Assembly (NCBI RefSeq): GCF_000741715.1
Contig: NZ_JGZN01000003.1
Location: 248,001 to 312,000, forward strand
Reading direction: 5' to 3'
Length of the DNA stretch: 64,000 nucleotides
From: Bifidobacterium saguini DSM 23967
Lineage (GTDB): Bacteria > Actinomycetota > Actinomycetes > Actinomycetales > Bifidobacteriaceae
Under the pieces are notes generated by a model, which was not told the origin of the DNA, searched no databases, and saw only the letters and a list, made by a program, of their open reading frames with translations. Below, piece by piece: positions 1 through 8,428 of this stretch; position 1 is the stretch's first letter; each line of letters begins with the position of its first letter. A program made the translations under genes and the position numbers.

Positions 1-38
1 CAAGCTCGTCGGCGTGATGGCATTCAACCATTGATTGC

Positions 39-155
39 AAAACGTCCGTATGTTCGCGCGCTTTACGTACCCCATGCGAACATACGGACGTTTTCTGTCT
101 CACAATCCTTTGTATGTGCGCGCAGTACTCGTCAGTTGCGCGAACATACAAAGGA
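39..155. repeat. Double-hairpin intergenic repeat, copy A
   Basis: Two adjacent inverted repeats. The first (39-94) pairs AAAACGTCCGTATGTTCGC with its complement around an 18-base loop. The second (105-155) pairs ATCCTTTGTATG with CATACAAAGGAT. Both share the core TATGTTCGCGC or a close variant, but their outer stem ends differ and each is matched by its own partner arm. The same two-hairpin design recurs at 6824-6942 and 23594-23706. No coding frame fits it. Function is unknown; a transcribed structure or a small non-autonomous repeat are both possible. Confidence 0.8.
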
Positions 156-180
156 TGGCTTGTCTACAGTGAGCTGCGAA

Positions 181-372
181 TCACGATTGTGACAGACTTG
201 CGGCTACTGTGAGTCCGTCAATCAGGCGACGGATTCCCACCCACATTGGCAGCTCGTCCGTAACGGTACCGGTCTCGTCATCCTCCCACTTGAGCGAATG
301 GGTGTGCCGACGGTCGATTAGCGTATCGAAATCGTAGGCTGGCGCTTCGTCGTCCATGTTCATATCGGTCAT
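181..372 (-). pseudogene. Remnant of MalY/PatB-type PLP aminotransferase
   Basis: A 63-residue open frame. Residues about 12-45 (YDFDTLIDRRHTHSLKWEDD, then ELPMWV) match the N-terminal signature of MalY/PatB cystathionine beta-lyase-type aminotransferases, which are usually near 390 residues. After ELPMWV the expected ADMDF segment is missing and the frame runs into GIRRLIDGL. That could be the last helix of the same protein, so I infer a large in-frame internal deletion leaving both ends. All PLP-binding and catalytic residues are gone. The start overlaps the end of the DUF3737 remnant by 4 bases, so the two were probably an operon. Confidence 0.7.
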
Positions 373-829
373 ACCTGCACCCGCTCCTTGGTAACGATGG
401 TGGTTCGTGCCGGGTCGATTTTATTCGCATCCAGAATAAGCTCGTCGATGTAATCCGCCCGGATCGTGCCACCGGCCGGGTTGATGACGCTGCCGATGGT
501 CCCTCGCACATCGGCGTCCACAGCGGAATATTCGAACGCCAACGTGGTATTGATGAGCCGGCAGCTCCTCAGCGCGAGGTTGTCGATGTAGCACATGCCC
601 TGCAGGCTTTCGATGGTGCAGTTCTCGAAGGTGAGGTTCTTGGAATTCCATCCCAGAGCGGGTATTTCCACTGGAACGCGCAATCGACCAGCTCAATACT
701 GTGGGCGTGCTTCAACGGCGACTCGCCATCCGTGAAGATTGCATCGACGTATGTGGTGTCATGCGCGAAGAATTCGGCGCGCTCGCCGATTAACCGCGCT
801 TGGTGCACCTCCTCAGGCATATCCGTCAT
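369..829 (-). pseudogene. DUF3737 family protein, internally deleted and frameshifted
   Basis: Two frames carry the two ends of a DUF3737 (pentapeptide-like beta-helix) protein. The upstream frame from 829 gives an N-terminal part containing ERAEFFAHDTTYVDAIFTDG and WKYPLWDG. The downstream frame, ending at 369, gives the C-terminal part with WNSKNLTFENCTI, EYSAVDADVRGT and INPAGGTIRADYI. Family members are usually near 280 residues; about 160 are left. The break lies near 640-660, where the sequence passes directly from the N-terminal to the C-terminal part out of frame. I infer one internal deletion of roughly 120 codons. No functional product is expected. Confidence 0.75.
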
Positions 830-948
830 GTCGGGATCCTTTCCGCTGTTCAGTCAGTATTTGCTGACGTTATTGAACAGCGGAAAGCGCGGAACATCCA
901 ATAGGTTTACGCCATGAGGATGTATAGCCAAATCGTATGGGGTGCGCT

Positions 949-1866
949 TCACCCGCGCAGGAATCGGATGAATTCCGCGGCCGCGGCCGATGGCGTGGAC
1001 TGCTTCTTCCATACCACAATCGAACCGGTGTTGATGGGCGGATACAACGGCACGGCGGTCACACCGGAGTACTGGGCGCCGGTATCGATGCACAGGCAAA
1101 CACCCAGGCCGGCGGCGACCATAGCCGCGGCATTGGTAGGCAGATTGGAATGCCCGGTCACCAGTGCTTCGTCATAATAGGGGCCGAGCCAACTTGTCGC
1201 GGCGCTTTTCGCGTGGCGGCGCGATGGCACGATAACCTGCATACCGCGCAAATCCTTAGGAGTAAGCGCGGATTTGCCGGCAAACATATGGTCGTTCGGC
1301 ACTAACGCGGTCCAATGTTCTTGTACGTGTGTAGATACATATTCATAGCGATTGGTATCAGCTGGCTCCAACAGTAATCCCAAATCCAACAGACCTTGCT
1401 CGATACGCATTTGGATGATGTCCGCCGAAGAGCTGAACAAGGCGAACTGCACGCGTTCATGCAGGGCGCGGAACTGCTGCATCTTTTTGGCGAGCCATGC
1501 CATGCCTTGCACTTCGCCGCAGCCGATGGCTACCTCGCCCTCCAGCTCGCCGTCTGCATGCTGCAGCTCAAACGCGGTCTTATCCGCCAAAGAGACGATG
1601 GTCTGCGCGCGTTCGCGCAGCAGCCGGCCCTCGGGTGTGAGCGTCACGGATTGATTGCCGCGCACCAACAGCGGCACACCGAGTTCGTCCTCCATCTGCT
1701 TGATTTGACGGGAGAGCGTGGGTTGCGAAATCTGCAGCAATTGCGCGGCCCAGGTGATGTTGCCCTCCTCAGCCACCGCAAGGAAATACCTCAGCAGACG
1801 AATGTCCAGTGTCACCGGCTTCTTGAACTGCCTGCCATGCTCGATGTCGTATTCACTAAACTCCAT
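949..1866 (-). CDS. LysR family transcriptional regulator
   Basis: Intact 305-residue LysR protein. The N-terminal winged helix-turn-helix is clear (RYFLAVAEEGNITWAAQLL, then ISQPTLSRQIKQMEDELGV), followed by a substrate-binding domain of about 210 residues. The ATG at 1866 has a weak ribosome site. A GTG 16 codons downstream, just before LDIRLLRYF, is a realistic alternative start. It is divergent from the broken reductase at 1869-2600, the layout expected of a regulator and its target, so the target may have been lost. A close paralogue lies at 14654-15517. The effector is unknown. Confidence 0.9.
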   Translation of the reverse strand: MEFSEYDIEHGRQFKKPVTLDIRLLRYFLAVAEEGNITWAAQLLQISQPTLSRQIKQMEDELGVPLLVRGNQSVTLTPEGRLLRERAQTIVSLADKTAFELQHADGELEGEVAIGCGEVQGMAWLAKKMQQFRALHERVQFALFSSSADIIQMRIEQGLLDLGLLLEPADTNRYEYVSTHVQEHWTALVPNDHMFAGKSALTPKDLRGMQVIVPSRRHAKSAATSWLGPYYDEALVTGHSNLPTNAAAMVAAGLGVCLCIDTGAQYSGVTAVPLYPPINTGSIVVWKKQSTPSAAAAEFIRFLRG

Positions 1867-1868
1867 AA

Positions 1869-2600
1869 TCCCATCATAGAGGTGCAGACCTGCCCGCGTT
1901 CGACCCAGCGAAAGCCTACGGCAGTATCGCGTTCTGGCTGCTGTTCGCGGTAGTGCTGCTGGCGGTCGTCTTCATGGCGCGTTGGATTGCCGATGCGATA
2001 CCGCTGATTGGATGGTTGAAACGACATCTTGAACGCGTGTTTCACCACGAAATTAGTGTGTGGCTGCATAGGCTTGTTTTATTGGCTGTGTCGTTGGTGT
2101 GCGTGCATTTTCATGCCATCCGCTATATCGTCACGGTCACACCGTTCATTGTGATATCCGACGTGGCGACCGATGGCGTGGACGTCGATGTGCTGCCGCC
2201 ATATGGCCGCTACCACAGGTTCCTTGACGAGCGAGGACTGGACGATCATGGCGAAACCCGGCCAATCGTCGTGTTCGCCGGAGGCATTGGCATCACGCCA
2301 TTGCTGCCGATTATCTTCCGCTACGGCTACGGCCGCCGTCCAGTGAAGGTCATGTACTGCGCGCATGACGAAGCCGGGCTGCTGTGCTGCGGTCAACTTG
2401 AGGCGTGGAGCCGTCGTACCGGCAATCCGCTGACGCTCAAGGTCGGACGATTCACCGTAGGGGAATTGCAATCGGCCGTCACGCCGGGTGCCATCTACCT
2501 CATCGCTGGCCCCACTGGTATGACCCATGCCGTCAAACGCACGCTACGCAAGACCGGTGTCTCCGTCGAAGACATCTGCCATGAACCGTTCGCATGGTAA
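1869..2600 (+). pseudogene. Ferric/ferredoxin reductase-like membrane protein, decayed
   Basis: The frame is open from a stop at 1866. It holds hydrophobic segments of a ferric reductase-like transmembrane domain (AFWLLFAVVLLAVVFMARW and HRLVLLAVSLVCVHFHAIRY). It then passes abruptly to the end of the FAD domain (PPYGRYHRF) and the NAD-binding domain (VVFAGGIGITPLLPII, YLIAGPTGM, ICHEPFAW). Full-length relatives are about 400-450 residues. The central part, with the FAD-binding RxYS-type motif, is missing (about 110 residues), and the N-terminus lacks a convincing start. I infer 5' loss plus an internal deletion. A short product from the GTG at 1953 (215 residues) is possible but would not be a complete flavoenzyme. 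Confidence 0.65.
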
Positions 2601-2625
2601 CGAACAAGTGACTGCCGCAATAAGG

Positions 2626-2676
2626 AAAACCCGGTAGGTGTACCGAATCATGTGTTCGGTACACCTACCGGGTTTT
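2626..2676. terminator. Bidirectional terminator hairpin
   Basis: Perfect long stem: AAAACCCGGTAGGTGTACC at 2626-2644 pairs with GGTACACCTACCGGGTTTT at 2658-2676. It has A-rich and T-rich flanks on opposite sides, so it can work both ways. It lies between the convergent reductase remnant and the flavodoxin-fold reductase gene. Confidence 0.85.
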
Positions 2677-2693
2677 CGTTGATGGGATGCGAC

Positions 2694-3221
2694 TTACTCG
2701 CTCAGCAACGCAACATAGTCGGCAACGGCCTTGTCCAGCTCCTTGTCGGTGATGCCGAGCATACCGTGGATGGCGAACGGCTTGGCGAACGTCATACCGA
2801 TGTGCTTGGCGGTGGTCTCCAGAGGCTTCAGCAGTTCGAGGCCGGTGACACCGAACTCGCCGTCGTGGCGGTACTTGTCGACCGTGGCGCCCACGGTGAT
2901 GGCCAGTTGCAGCTCTTTGCCGTGCAGCTTATCACCGTCATGGCCGTATGCCCATCCGTGCTCGAGCACCAAATCCTCCCACTGCTTCAGGAGTGCCGGC
3001 GTGGAGTACCAGTAGAACGGGAACTGCCAGACCACGCGGTCTGCCTTGAGCAGTGCTTCCTGTTCGGCCTTCACGTCGATCTTGAAGTCTGGGTAGAGCG
3101 CGTACTCGTCGCGCACGGTCACGTTCAGCAGGGCGGCGGCAGCTTCGGCCAGCTTGAGGTTGGCGCGCGAGCCGTCGCTGAGATGCGGGTGGAAGACCAG
3201 TACCAAAGTGTTCTTAGCCAT
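2694..3221 (-). CDS. NAD(P)H-dependent flavodoxin-fold oxidoreductase
   Basis: 175 residues, the usual size for the Flavodoxin_2 (NAD(P)H:quinone oxidoreductase, MdaB/KefG-like) family. The N-terminus has a first beta strand and phosphate loop (LVLVFHPHLSDGSRANL). The family motif VWQFPFYWYSTPALLKQWED lies at about 83-103, and an ITVGAT-type strand follows. It is expected to be a soluble FMN- or FAD-binding enzyme reducing quinones or related electrophiles. The ATG at 3221 follows an AAAGGA ribosome site. It is transcribed alone toward the terminator at 2626-2676. The physiological substrate cannot be told from sequence. Confidence 0.88.
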   Translation of the reverse strand: MAKNTLVLVFHPHLSDGSRANLKLAEAAAALLNVTVRDEYALYPDFKIDVKAEQEALLKADRVVWQFPFYWYSTPALLKQWEDLVLEHGWAYGHDGDKLHGKELQLAITVGATVDKYRHDGEFGVTGLELLKPLETTAKHIGMTFAKPFAIHGMLGITDKELDKAVADYVALLSE

Positions 3222-3738
3222 GATGATTCCTTTGTCCTTCTTACGTTCTGTGGTTTTGTTTCACGGCAATAATCGGTAATGATTGGCGGCGCAGTCACCT
3301 TGCGCATTGCCTGACATCATCATTGAAGCGCGGTAGCAAAGTTTCGGCCAATGTTCAGGCTGATGCCCGGTCATGCTGAATTCGTATGTCGATCGAAACC
3401 ATGCAGAATATGTGCGGAAAGCGACAGGATGTGCGCGGCTTTGCGGTGAAGTGGCATGTAAGTCAGTTGAGGTAACAATGCAGAATCGTTGCAATTACTG
3501 GCATTGTGAGTGCTCGTTCGCGTCGCTATACGAACTGTGCATGACCGGAGATGTGCTTTCTGCATTGGGAATCGCAAAATGCTTTTCGCACAATGGCAAC
3601 TGTCAAACGGGCTGAAAATCCTAAAGAACATGTCGAAATTTCCAAAGGCGGAATTCTTGAGGATCCGGCCCAAATCCCCGCGGCATGGGTGCCGAATGAT
3701 GAGAGCGCTGCCCATGCATCAGGAAAGGAAGAAGGCAC
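3222..3738. other. 517-base intergenic region upstream of the first GH3 gene
   Basis: No supported gene here. It separates the divergent oxidoreductase (reverse) and GH3 glycosidase (forward), so it should hold both promoters. It contains a TCAGTTGAG element and a weaker ATCGTTGCA element 22 bases apart (separate entry). The unusual length fits a regulated promoter. Confidence 0.6.
3463..3493 (+). promoter_or_regulatory. Candidate LytTR-type direct repeat
   Basis: TCAGTTGAG (3463-3471) matches the published LytTR half-site pattern [TA][AC][CA]GTTN[AG][TG] exactly. ATCGTTGCA (3485-3493) is a poorer match with a 22-base start-to-start distance, which is the spacing expected of LytTR repeats. 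It lies about 250 bases upstream of the GH3 start. Short degenerate motifs like this also occur by chance. Confidence 0.25.
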
Positions 3739-6666
3739 ATGCTCAACATCAATATGGATGATGTGTGGAACATCCTCCAATCATTGCTGCCGCAGCTGAT
3801 TGCAATAGGTGTCGCATTGCTGTTGGCAATCATCATCACTATCGCTGTCAACAAGCGTACGGTAGCCAACGAAGGCACACGCAAGCTGGTGCATTCACAG
3901 TCTTGGATCGTTGCGGTTATCGCCATGATTGTGGCTGTACAGATGATGCTGTTCGGCCCGCTCAACAGCGTGCTGACCTTGGCGTCCGGCCAAGGCACCT
4001 TGAGCCAGCAGTCCATTGACAATGCAGAATCTTTGGCTGTTGACATTCAGCGCGAAGGCATCACGCTGCTGCAGAATGATGACAATAATCTTCCGCTGCA
4101 AACCAAGAAACTCAACGTATTCGGTTGGTCTTCCACCAATCCGATCTATGGCGGTTCAGGCTCCGGCTCGATGAACGATTACTATCCGACCGTCTCCCTG
4201 TTGGAAGGCATGAAGCAAGCCGGCATCGAAACCAATAGCGAGCTGAGCGACCTTTACACCAAGTACCGCGCCGACCGTCCGTATGTGAACTACGATCGTC
4301 AGGATTGGAGCCTGCCGGAAGTGCCGGCCGCACAGTACTCGCAGACCATCATCGATGATGCGAAGTCCTTCTCCAATCAGGCGGCCATCGTTATCAGCCG
4401 CCCTGGTGGTGAAGGTGCCGACCTGCCCACGAATATGAAGGGCGAAGGCATCGACTATACCGATAATTCCACCGAATACGCCGACTTCGAAGATGGCGGT
4501 CACTTCCTGCAGCTGAGCCGCACTGAGCAGGATATGGTCGACCTGGTCACTAAGAACTTCGACAACGTCACCCTGATCTACAACGGTGCGAACACGTTCG
4601 AATTCGGTTTCCTTGCCAACTATCCGCAGATCAAGTCCGTGCTATGGTGCCCGCCTGCTGGCCAGACTGGTTTCACCGCGCTCGGTGAAGTACTCGCTGG
4701 CAAGACGAACCCCTCCGGTCACACCACTGATACGTTCGTCAAGGATCTGAAAACCACGCCGACCTGGAACAACTTCGGTGACTTCCGCTACGACAACATG
4801 TCCGAATACAACACCGACTTCTACGGCACAACAATGCGTCCTTCCTTCGTGAATTACGTGGAAGGCATCTACGTGGGCTACCGTTTCTATGAAACCGCAT
4901 CGGATGAAGGCTTCATCAACTACGATGATGTGGTGCAGTTCCCGTTCGGCTATGGCCTGAGCTATACGAACTTTGACCAGAGCCTTGATAACGTGACCTA
5001 CGAGAACGGTCACATTACCGCTGACGTGACCGTCACCAACACCGGTGATGTGGCAGGCCGCGACGCTGTGGAGCTTTACTACAACCCGCCGTACACCAAC
5101 GGCGGCATTGAAAAGGCCTCGGCCAACCTCATTGCCTTTGACAAGACCGATGAATTGCAGCCAGGCGAATCCACCAACGTCACCCTCGAATTCAACGACG
5201 AGGATATGGCCTCCTATGATTACCAGAACGACAAGGCATACGTGCTGGAAGCTGGAGACTACGGCATCTCTTTGCGTTCCGATTCACATCATGTGATTGC
5301 CGAGCGGAACATCAACGTGCCGAGCACCATCGTCTACGACGAGTCAAATCCGCGATCCACGGATAAGACTACCGTCACCAATCAGTTCGACAATGCCGAA
5401 GGCGACGTGACCTATCTTTCCCGCGCCAACCATTTCGCCAACTATGACGAGGTCGCCGCAGCGCCGACCAGCTTCACGTTGTCCGATGACCTCAAAGCCA
5501 AGTTCATCAACAATTCGAACTACAACACTGATGAGCTGAACAATGATTCTGACCAAATGCCCACAACCGGTGCAAAGAACGACATTCGTTTGGCTGATCT
5601 CTATGGTGCCGATTATGACGATGCACGCTGGGATCAACTGCTCGATAATCTTACCTTTGACGATATGGATGATTTGATTGCGTGGGGCGGCTACGGCTCT
5701 CGCGCGGTCAAGTCTATCGGCAAGGTGCAGCAGTACGATCTCGATGGCCCGGCTGCACTGAACAACAACTTCACCGGTTCCGGTTCTATTGGCTTCCCCG
5801 CTTCCGTGGCTGTGGCCTGCACCTGGAATGAGGATCTGGCCACCCGCTATGGCGAGAGCATCGGCGACATGGCTCATGAAATCGATGCCTCCGGTTGGTA
5901 TGCGCCGGCCATGAACATCCATCGCAACGCCTTTGCCGGCCGTAACTTCGAATACTTCTCCGAAGATGGTCTCCTTTCCGGTGTGATGGTGCGCAATGAG
6001 GTGGCGGCCGCTCGTGCCAAGGGTGTGTACGCATTCATCAAGCATTTCGCGCTCAATGATCAGGAAACCAACCGCCAGTCCATGCTGTGCACTTGGGCTA
6101 CGGAGCAGGCGATTCGCGAAATCTACCTGAAGCCGTTCGAAATGGCGGTCAAGGATGGTGGCGCGCAGGCCGTGATGAGTGCCTACAACTACATCGGCAC
6201 TATCTACGCCGGTGCCAGCTCCAACCTGCTGAACACGGTGTTGCGCGACGAATGGGGCTTCCGAGGCATGGTGCTCACCGATTACTTCGGCGGCATCGGT
6301 TACCAGAACGCCAACCAGGAAATCCGCAACGGCGGCGACATCATGCTCGCCACCACGGAAACCACCAACCACATCACCGATCATTCCGCAACCTCGCTGC
6401 TGGCCATGCGCAACGCCGCACACAACATTCTGTACACTACGGTGAACTGCTGGAAGTACGAGAACGGCGAGCCGAAGACCCAGACTCCGGTCTGGCAGTG
6501 GATTGACTACGGTGTGATTGCAGCAATGGCCATTGCGCTCATCGCCGCAGAGACGCTGGCCATCCGCAGATTCATGATGCGTCTCCAGGCTGCTCGCAAG
6601 GTTGAGGTGGCGGGAACCGCTGCGGCGAACGAGCCTGGCGATTCCCTCGAGTCCATCGAGAACTGA
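3739..6666 (+). CDS. Membrane-anchored glycoside hydrolase family 3 protein, permuted domain order
   Basis: 975 residues. Two N-terminal membrane helices (about 17-38 and 54-75) with a basic loop between them, and one C-terminal helix (about 921-942) followed by a basic tail, put the enzyme outside the cell with both ends tethered. The domain order is reversed relative to most GH3 enzymes. The C-terminal GH3 domain comes first (EGITLLQNDDNNLPL, FGYGLSYTNFD), then a fibronectin III-like domain (VTNTGDVAGRDAVELYY), then the TIM-barrel domain (AGRNFEYFSEDG, KHFALNDQE). The likely nucleophile is Asp848 in VLTDYFG. Substrate is probably a beta-glucoside or arabinoside, but this is unproven. The ribosome site is GGAAAGGAAG. 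A paralogue lies at 8429-11380. Confidence 0.92.
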   Translation: MLNINMDDVWNILQSLLPQLIAIGVALLLAIIITIAVNKRTVANEGTRKLVHSQSWIVAVIAMIVAVQMMLFGPLNSVLTLASGQGTLSQQSIDNAESLAVDIQREGITLLQNDDNNLPLQTKKLNVFGWSSTNPIYGGSGSGSMNDYYPTVSLLEGMKQAGIETNSELSDLYTKYRADRPYVNYDRQDWSLPEVPAAQYSQTIIDDAKSFSNQAAIVISRPGGEGADLPTNMKGEGIDYTDNSTEYADFEDGGHFLQLSRTEQDMVDLVTKNFDNVTLIYNGANTFEFGFLANYPQIKSVLWCPPAGQTGFTALGEVLAGKTNPSGHTTDTFVKDLKTTPTWNNFGDFRYDNMSEYNTDFYGTTMRPSFVNYVEGIYVGYRFYETASDEGFINYDDVVQFPFGYGLSYTNFDQSLDNVTYENGHITADVTVTNTGDVAGRDAVELYYNPPYTNGGIEKASANLIAFDKTDELQPGESTNVTLEFNDEDMASYDYQNDKAYVLEAGDYGISLRSDSHHVIAERNINVPSTIVYDESNPRSTDKTTVTNQFDNAEGDVTYLSRANHFANYDEVAAAPTSFTLSDDLKAKFINNSNYNTDELNNDSDQMPTTGAKNDIRLADLYGADYDDARWDQLLDNLTFDDMDDLIAWGGYGSRAVKSIGKVQQYDLDGPAALNNNFTGSGSIGFPASVAVACTWNEDLATRYGESIGDMAHEIDASGWYAPAMNIHRNAFAGRNFEYFSEDGLLSGVMVRNEVAAARAKGVYAFIKHFALNDQETNRQSMLCTWATEQAIREIYLKPFEMAVKDGGAQAVMSAYNYIGTIYAGASSNLLNTVLRDEWGFRGMVLTDYFGGIGYQNANQEIRNGGDIMLATTETTNHITDHSATSLLAMRNAAHNILYTTVNCWKYENGEPKTQTPVWQWIDYGVIAAMAIALIAAETLAIRRFMMRLQAARKVEVAGTAAANEPGDSLESIEN

Positions 6667-6756
6667 AGCAATCGTGGGTCGCAGTGAGACTCCTGCGCTG
6701 CTGACCCGTCCTGAAGATACGAATTGCTCTGCCCAGTATTCGTGTCAACTGCCCAC

Positions 6757-6800
6757 ATGCTGTGGCGGCCGTCCTCCTTCGGTTTCCACAGCATTTTTTA
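6757..6800 (+). terminator. Rho-independent terminator after GH3 gene
   Basis: ATGCTGTGG pairs with CCACAGCAT across a 20-base GC-rich loop, followed directly by TTTTTTA. It is placed about 90 bases after the GH3 stop codon. Confidence 0.75.
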
Positions 6801-6823
6801 TTGTCTCTTGTTGCTGCCGGACT

Positions 6824-6942
6824 AAAAACGTCCGTATGTTCGCGCGCTTTACGGACCCTGCGCGAACATACGGACGTTTTTCGTATCGAAATCCTTTGTA
6901 TGTTCGCGCGGTACTCGTCAGTTGCGCGAACATACGGGCGAT
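6824..6942. repeat. Double-hairpin intergenic repeat, copy B
   Basis: Same design as copy A. Hairpin one (6824-6881) pairs AAAAACGTCCGTATGTTCGC with its exact complement. Hairpin two (6891-6942) keeps the TATGTTCGCGC core and its complement, but the outer arms ATCCTTTG and GGGCGAT no longer match. It sits between the GH3 terminator and the methyltransferase. Confidence 0.8.
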
Positions 6943-7053
6943 TGAGGTAACGTTTGGCCTGCAATCGGCTCGCAATCCTGCGAGCGTATATCACATTTGA
7001 TACTGAAAAACCAGTCTGTTGCATCTGTGATTGATTCCGTATGCTTGAGGCCT

Positions 7054-7887
7054 ATGTATGAACGCAATAATGCTATATCGACAGCGAATATCGAATCATC
7101 GCAGCTGCCTCAGGCCGATCGTGGCGCGGAGCATATGCAAGGCCATTGGGTGCTCGCCCAACTTGGCAAACGCGTGCTCAGGCCAGGTGGCGAGAAACTG
7201 ACCAAGCGCATGCTGGCACATGTGGCCATTGCAGGCAAACGCGTGGTGGAGTTCGCTCCGGGCCTGGGCCGCACGATCCGATTGATTCTTGGTGCTGGCC
7301 CTGCCGGATACACCGGTGTCGACCGGGATGAACAAGTGGTGAAGATCATCAGCCCGCTGGCTGCATCAGCGAGCGGTACATGCATCAATGCCGACGCTGC
7401 GCAGACTGGTTTGCCGGATGAATCGGCGGACGTGGTGATTGGCGAGGCGATGCTGAGCATGCAGTCCGAGCGCGGCAAGCATGCGATTATCAATGAAGCC
7501 CATCGCATCCTGAAATCGGGCGGCTTGTATGCGATTCATGAAATGGGCCTTGCTCCAGACAATATCGACGAATTCGTTAAGGATTCGATTCGTAAGGACT
7601 TGGCCCGCGCCATCAAAGTTAACGCTCGTCCACTGACTGCAGCTGAATGGCAAACCGTACTCGAATCAGAAGGATTCGAAGTGTTGTGGAGCGGTGTGGA
7701 GCCGATGGCATTGCTGAAGATGCGCCGTAATCTGGTGGACGAGGGCATCGGCGGTGTGCTGCGTATCATGCGTAATGTGCTGACGCATCCGGATTTGCGT
7801 GCGCGCGTATTGGAAATGCGCCATGTGTTCAACACCTATGGTGATGCGCTCACCGGCATCGCATTCGTGGCACGGCGCAAGGATTGA
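7054..7887 (+). CDS. Class I SAM-dependent methyltransferase
   Basis: 277 residues from the ATG at 7054. The Rossmann methyltransferase signature is visible: VVEFAPGLGRT (motif I, SAM-binding), YTGVDRDEQ (acidic residue of strand 2), CINADAAQTGLPDESADVVIGEAML (motifs II-III), then HRILKSGGLYAIHEM. The C-terminal 110 residues probably give substrate specificity and are not recognisable. The ribosome site is weak (GAGG three bases from the ATG); a later ATG at 7135 is possible. The gene stands alone between the two GH3 genes, with the cupin gene 118 bases downstream. The methyl acceptor is unknown. Confidence 0.8.
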   Translation: MYERNNAISTANIESSQLPQADRGAEHMQGHWVLAQLGKRVLRPGGEKLTKRMLAHVAIAGKRVVEFAPGLGRTIRLILGAGPAGYTGVDRDEQVVKIISPLAASASGTCINADAAQTGLPDESADVVIGEAMLSMQSERGKHAIINEAHRILKSGGLYAIHEMGLAPDNIDEFVKDSIRKDLARAIKVNARPLTAAEWQTVLESEGFEVLWSGVEPMALLKMRRNLVDEGIGGVLRIMRNVLTHPDLRARVLEMRHVFNTYGDALTGIAFVARRKD

Positions 7888-8005
7888 TGCCGGCAATGCC
7901 GCTGTTACGAGATTAAACTGACGTTTTAAGCATTAATTAAAAAACGCATAGAGCGGGCATTGAGGCCTACTACTCACATGCCACCTATATATAAGGGGTC
8001 TTGAA

Positions 8006-8362
8006 ATGACTGACGAAACCACAACCGCAGCTGAGAACACCGAGCCGATGGTCATGGAGTTCATCGATGATCTGAATCCGCTGGTCGAAGTCCAGCCGGA
8101 GGCCACCGTCTCCCGAACGGTGATGCAGGTGGAGGGTGCCAATGTGGTGCTCTTCTCCTTCGATAAAGGTCAGGAGCTCAGTGAGCACACCGCCGCCATG
8201 CCGGTGCTGGTGCAATGCCTCGAAGGGCATCTCAAGGTGACCGGCGGCGGCAAAACCGTGGATCTCAAGCCAGGCGGCATTCTGCACTTCCCAACCCACT
8301 TGCCGCACGCGGTCTACGCCGAGAAAGCATCCAAAATGATGCTGATTATGATGCGCCACTGA
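8006..8362 (+). CDS. Small cupin-domain protein
   Basis: 118 residues with a single cupin_2 barrel from about residue 45 to the end (LVQCLEGHLKVTGGGKTVDL, LKPGGILHFPTHLPHAVYA). The second motif keeps the PxxxPHA pattern. The first motif has EHTA instead of the full metal-binding HxH, so metal binding may be reduced. The acidic N-terminal 40 residues precede the barrel. A good ribosome site (AAGGGG) supports the ATG. It could be a small isomerase, a sensor or an oxidative-stress cupin; the sequence does not decide. It is followed by a strong terminator shared with the convergent GH3 gene. Confidence 0.85.
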   Translation: MTDETTTAAENTEPMVMEFIDDLNPLVEVQPEATVSRTVMQVEGANVVLFSFDKGQELSEHTAAMPVLVQCLEGHLKVTGGGKTVDLKPGGILHFPTHLPHAVYAEKASKMMLIMMRH

Positions 8363-8370
8363 ATGCAAAG

Positions 8371-8401
8371 AAAGGCTCTGGATGTGAGTTCCAGAGCCTT
8401 T
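8371..8401. terminator. Bidirectional terminator
   Basis: AAAGGCTCTGGA pairs perfectly with TCCAGAGCCTTT around a short loop. It lies between the convergent cupin and second GH3 genes and has A/T tracts at both stem bases. Confidence 0.85.
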
Positions 8402-8428
8402 CAGTATTGTCGTCAGCCGTGAGCAGAT

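Noticed and set aside
39-155. LexA/SOS boxes, because of the GTTCG and CGAAC sequences
   Set aside because: The arms are too long and too far apart for the actinobacterial CGAAC-N4-GTTCG type site, and the paired outer stems vary. They are better read as hairpins.
3373-3615. Small forward gene in the interval before the first GH3 gene
   Set aside because: The frame is Cys-rich without a ribosome site or conserved look, and the codon use is unlike the neighbours.
5344-6423. Reverse-strand open frame inside the first GH3 gene
   Set aside because: It lies wholly within the conserved TIM-barrel part of the GH3 gene and has no family features.
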